Positions 5,759-8,595 of a stretch of DNA of 8,595 nt are shown in pieces; positions within the stretch are counted from its first letter, which is position 1; each line of letters starts with the position of its first letter. The position numbers were made by a program, and so were the translations under genes. Location: positions 1 to 8,595 of the forward strand of contig JABDQS010000152.1 in NCBI GenBank assembly GCA_013042125.1, written 5' to 3'. This DNA comes from Eudoraea sp. (GTDB taxonomy: Bacteria; Bacteroidota; Bacteroidia; Flavobacteriales; Flavobacteriaceae). The notes under the pieces were generated by a model that worked only from the letters and a program-made list of their open reading frames with translations, did no database searches and was not told the DNA's origin.

Positions 5759-7879
5759 ATGGCAATTTTAGAAAATATCCGGAAACGAACTACAGTATTG
5801 ATACTGATCATTGGAATGGCATTATTTGCCTTTGTGATCTCCGGGATCTTTACCAGTGATGGGTTCTCCGGAGGTAAAGTAGGCTCTTCGGTAGGGGAGA
5901 TCAATGGACAGGAAATTTCTATTGATGTATTCCGAAAAAAGATAGAACGCGCTTCAAGGAATAGTGGTCCAAATGCTTCTTCCATGCAATTGGTAAACAG
6001 TATTTGGAACCAGATAGAACGAAGCACCTTGCTAGACCAACAGATCGCTTCTTTGGGTATAGAAATTGAACAAGATCAGATCATTGAAGTGATCAAGAAT
6101 AGTCCGGGACTTGCCCAGAATCCCCAATTTGTAGATGAAAATGGTGTATTTGATGAAAGAAAGTTCAGAGATTTTATCCTGGAATTAAAGCTCAATGCTC
6201 CAACGCAATACGAAGATTGGCTGCAAGACGAGGAGGCCATCATCGAAAGTGCAAAACAGCAGGTTTATTTTGATCTGATCCGCTCCGGAATGGGCGCTAC
6301 CTTAAAAGAGGGTGAATTTGATTATAAATTGGCAAATAACAAAGTTGATATTCGCTACGTAAGAATACCTTTTACTTCAATTCCCGATAGTACGATTGTG
6401 GTCACCAAAAATGAGATAGAGGCCTACATAAAGGAAAATCAAAAAAAGTATACTCAGGAGAAATCCAGAGATATTCAATTCGTATATTTTGAGGAAGCAC
6501 CATCAGCCGCGGATCTGGAAACAACGGAAGCCGCTCTTAAAGAGTTACTCAATGACACAGAGGAGTATTTGGCAGACAGAGATACCACTATGACCATTCC
6601 GGGATTCAGAAATACCACAGATGTGGCTGCGTTCCTGGATAGGAATTCTGATGCTAAGTACGATACCATCTTTAAAGCTCAAAATGAATTACCGGCAAAA
6701 TTTGCAGACTCATTAATGAATTTAAATGTAGGTGAGCTTTTTGGACCTTACAGGGATGGAGATGTATTCAAAATTTCTCGTATGATGGCTAAGAAACCGA
6801 ACGGTTCGGTGAAAGCCAGCCATATTCTTATCACATATGAAGGAGCAGAACGTGCCAACCCTGAAGTGACCCGTACAAAGGAAGAGGCCGAAGCAAAGGC
6901 ACAAGAGGTTTTAAAAAGTGCTCTTGAACCAGATGCTGTATTTGCTCAACTAGCCCGCGATAATTCGGATGGACCTTCAGCTCCCAGAGGAGGAGATCTT
7001 GGATATTTCCAGGAAGGGATCATGACACCAAAATTTAATGACTTTGCCTTTGGGAATCCAGAGGGGCATATTGGCCTGGTAGAAACGGAATTCGGATATC
7101 ATATTGTAAAAGTAGATGATAAAAGAGATCAGGTTCAATTGGCAACACTCACAAGGGATATTGAACCTTCAGACGAGACAATCAACACACTATTTACAGA
7201 TGCTACCAAGTTTGAAATGGCGGCGGTAGATTCTGAAAAAAGTCTAAATGAGGTTGCAAAGGAGAATGACTATTTGGTAAGGCCCGTAAACAGACTAATG
7301 GCAATGGACGAGAACCTGCCTGGCCTTGGAGCTCAAAGAAGGATCGTTCAATGGGCCTTTGCAGACGACACTGAATTAGGTGACATAAAAAGGTTCGATA
7401 TAAATAACGGTTATGCTGTAGTTCAATTAACGGCTACTTACAAAAAGGGTTTAATGGATGTTGAAGACGCCTCAGTGACCGTCCTCCCAATTCTTCGCAA
7501 GAAAAAGAAGGCCGAAAACATCAAGGCTGCCAACACAGGAAAATCTATAGCAGAAATAGCCTCATCTAACAATACAAACGTCTCTACAGCTACTGCCCTT
7601 ACGGTAAAGACACCTACCATTCCCGGAGCAGGAAGAGAGCCTCTGGTAGTTGGAACTGCGTTTTCGATGAATACAGGAGATACTTCTAAACTCATTACGG
7701 GGGAATCCGGGGTATTTATGTTTGAAGTCACCAATAAGGAAGAAGCACCGGCACTCGACAATTATGTTACTTATGCCAATGCCTTGCAAGCTGCTAATGC
7801 CTCTAGCGTAGCAAATAGTATTGTGGATGCCTTAAAAGAGAAAGCAGCGATAGAAGACAATCGATCTATTTTCTACTAG
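5759..7879 (+). CDS. Membrane-anchored parvulin-type peptidyl-prolyl isomerase (PpiD/SurA-like)
   Basis: This protein is likely a periplasmic folding factor for outer-membrane and secreted proteins, held to the inner membrane by its N-terminus. In the 706 residues, a short basic cytoplasmic start (ENIRKRT) is followed by one membrane helix (about 12-31) and then a SurA_N-like helical chaperone region (about 35-225; FRKKIERASRN, NSIWNQIERSTLLDQQIASL). A canonical parvulin domain spans about 351-455, with KASHILI (His355), GGDLGYF and FGYHIVKV (His448), the residues typical of active parvulins. Regions 236-344 and about 565-660 look like degenerate parvulin modules. E. coli PpiD has about 620 residues with one parvulin domain, so this version is longer. 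The start gives the anchor complete. The gene is 92 bases after the CorC-like gene, with its own possible promoter, and ends at a strong terminator. ppiD would be the nearest symbol, but orthology is not certain. Confidence 0.9.
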   Translation: MAILENIRKRTTVLILIIGMALFAFVISGIFTSDGFSGGKVGSSVGEINGQEISIDVFRKKIERASRNSGPNASSMQLVNSIWNQIERSTLLDQQIASLGIEIEQDQIIEVIKNSPGLAQNPQFVDENGVFDERKFRDFILELKLNAPTQYEDWLQDEEAIIESAKQQVYFDLIRSGMGATLKEGEFDYKLANNKVDIRYVRIPFTSIPDSTIVVTKNEIEAYIKENQKKYTQEKSRDIQFVYFEEAPSAADLETTEAALKELLNDTEEYLADRDTTMTIPGFRNTTDVAAFLDRNSDAKYDTIFKAQNELPAKFADSLMNLNVGELFGPYRDGDVFKISRMMAKKPNGSVKASHILITYEGAERANPEVTRTKEEAEAKAQEVLKSALEPDAVFAQLARDNSDGPSAPRGGDLGYFQEGIMTPKFNDFAFGNPEGHIGLVETEFGYHIVKVDDKRDQVQLATLTRDIEPSDETINTLFTDATKFEMAAVDSEKSLNEVAKENDYLVRPVNRLMAMDENLPGLGAQRRIVQWAFADDTELGDIKRFDINNGYAVVQLTATYKKGLMDVEDASVTVLPILRKKKKAENIKAANTGKSIAEIASSNNTNVSTATALTVKTPTIPGAGREPLVVGTAFSMNTGDTSKLITGESGVFMFEVTNKEEAPALDNYVTYANALQAANASSVANSIVDALKEKAAIEDNRSIFY

Positions 7880-7900
7880 ATCATAATAAAATTCTATATG

Positions 7901-7929
7901 GCCCCGGTTTTATGACCGGGGCTTTTTTT
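7901..7929 (+). terminator. Intrinsic terminator after the isomerase gene
   Basis: A perfect eight-base stem, GCCCCGGT (7901-7908) with ACCGGGGC (7915-7922), closes a six-base loop TTTATG and is followed at once by seven Ts (7923-7929). It starts 21 bases after the isomerase stop. On the minus strand the stem is preceded by an A-run but not followed by a clean T-run, so it probably works mainly for plus-strand transcription. The last two Ts also belong to the stop codon of the convergent kinase gene. Confidence 0.93.
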
Positions 7930-8595
7930 ATAGCACAAGTTCATCATAAGGAAGGACAGTTGTGTAACCTTTGGAATTGAAGTATTCCAATATATGATCT
8001 GTCCCCATGGCAAGTACAAAGTCGCCACCCCATGCGCCCAAGCTTTTTACCAGCCCGGTAAAATCGGGAAATAGTTGGTCTTGTATTCTTGGGAGGTGTA
8101 TAGTCTCAGATATAAGTTCTTCATGGCGCAGGAGCAATTCCTGAAAAGTTGTAAGATCATCGCAAGCAACAACGGCCCTTGTGATCTCTGTGATCTCATC
8201 TATCAAGCCTTTTTTTTTCGCTTCAACTCTTTTGTATTGTGCAATTCCCTCCCGGCTATTCTGTTTTTTATTTAAATGCACAAAATAAAGCTCCGCGGAG
8301 AATGAAGGTTTAAATTGCAGTAGATCTACCTCGGGAGTTGAACCCTTTAACTGAAATGTCAGTGGTTGGTTGTTTTGTGCGCAGGCAATATCGTACCCAC
8401 TCCCTGAAAAGGTGTTCCACAATAATGAATAGGCATTGACCTCTGCCCATTGAGCAATATTGTTGATAAGTGTAGAGGAGCTTCCCAGGCCCCAGTCCCT
8501 CGAAAATTGGAGTTCCGAAATGGCCGTATGTCCCTGAAGTTTATGCAGGAAAGCAGGATTTAATGCGATCGCACCCCGTAGTATAGACAGGAGGG
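7928..8595 (-). CDS. GYDIA-type GHMP kinase, N-terminus off the window
   Basis: This small-molecule kinase of the GHMP superfamily (galactokinase, homoserine, mevalonate and phosphomevalonate kinases) is cut by the right edge; about 222 C-terminal residues are present. The frame is open from 8595 to the TAA at 7930-7928. The sequence upstream of the TTG at 8422 is plainly coding, so that TTG is not the start. Visible motifs are DWGLGSSSTL, the glycine/serine ATP-phosphate loop (motif 2), encoded at about 8497-8468; GSGYDIACAQ at about 8403-8374, whose Asp corresponds to the catalytic Asp of mevalonate-type kinases; and SLGAWGGDFVLA near the C-terminus, in the place of motif 3 (usually GAGGGG). 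The motif GSGYDIA gives the family its name in Bacteroidota. Substrate is unassigned; the motif resembles phosphomevalonate kinase GSGFDVA. An A9 run at 8218-8210 encodes KKK. It is convergent with the isomerase gene. Confidence 0.9.
   Translation of the reverse strand, partial: LLSILRGAIALNPAFLHKLQGHTAISELQFSRDWGLGSSSTLINNIAQWAEVNAYSLLWNTFSGSGYDIACAQNNQPLTFQLKGSTPEVDLLQFKPSFSAELYFVHLNKKQNSREGIAQYKRVEAKKKGLIDEITEITRAVVACDDLTTFQELLLRHEELISETIHLPRIQDQLFPDFTGLVKSLGAWGGDFVLAMGTDHILEYFNSKGYTTVLPYDELVL

Noticed and set aside
5710..6027. 105-residue minus-strand frame over the start of the isomerase gene
   Set aside because: It lies antisense to the membrane anchor and SurA_N region of a clear gene, has no recognisable domain, and is a reading-frame shadow.
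7438..7761. 107-residue minus-strand frame over the end of the isomerase gene
   Set aside because: It is antisense to a well-supported gene, and its low-complexity Ser/Ala/Val composition follows from the complementary codons.
8075..8275. 66-residue plus-strand frame with a hydrophobic Phe-rich end
   Set aside because: It is antisense to the GYDIA kinase; the Phe run comes from the A9 lysine tract on the other strand.
7928..8422. Kinase read as a complete 164-residue gene starting at TTG 8422
   Set aside because: The frame stays open to the window edge, and the upstream part encodes the GHMP motif GLGSSS, so the TTG is internal.
1..8595. Mobile elements, CRISPR, phage or defence genes
   Set aside because: No transposase, integrase, direct-repeat array, or composition shift was seen; all long frames are accounted for by housekeeping and envelope genes.

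Overview
The window is a stretch of chromosome from a member of the Bacteroidota, most likely a Flavobacteriaceae-type bacterium with moderately low GC. Four things suggest this. Promoter-like boxes have the TANNTTTG form used by the Bacteroidota primary sigma factor. Shine-Dalgarno sequences are essentially absent. The exported proteins (a 421-residue predicted outer-membrane barrel and a TPR protein with six cysteines) look like flavobacterial envelope proteins. At the right edge lies a GHMP kinase with the GSGYDIA motif, which I know from Bacteroidota. I see no mobile elements, CRISPR arrays, integrase genes or compositional breaks. This looks like ordinary, vertically inherited housekeeping and envelope DNA.

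Layout. Bases 1-34 hold the 5' part of a tRNA on the minus strand, cut by the window edge, with its own promoter at about 79-109 and a GC-rich, hairpin-prone leader between. From 162 to 5666 six plus-strand genes are packed almost without gaps: coaX (type III pantothenate kinase), a predicted outer-membrane beta-barrel protein, a periplasmic TPR protein, an LptC-like lipopolysaccharide-export protein, a 67-residue two-helix membrane protein, and a CNNM/CorC-family membrane protein with CBS domains. After a 92-base gap with a possible promoter comes a large membrane-anchored parvulin-type peptidyl-prolyl isomerase (PpiD/SurA-like), ended by a strong intrinsic terminator at 7901-7929. The convergent minus-strand GYDIA-type GHMP kinase runs off the right edge, and its stop codon overlaps the terminator's T-run.

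How the genes fit together. Apart from coaX (coenzyme A synthesis), the plus-strand genes point to the cell envelope: LPS transport (LptC), an outer-membrane barrel, a periplasmic TPR protein, an inner-membrane ion-transport/CBS protein with a small partner, and a periplasmic folding factor. The GHMP kinase is probably metabolic; its motif resembles phosphomevalonate kinase, so a role in the mevalonate pathway is a reasonable hypothesis. I found no clear new system. The most useful leads are the kinase's unassigned substrate, the small membrane protein coupled to lptC and the CorC-like gene, the TPR protein with a Cys-Trp C-terminal motif, and degenerate parvulin-like modules around the canonical isomerase domain.
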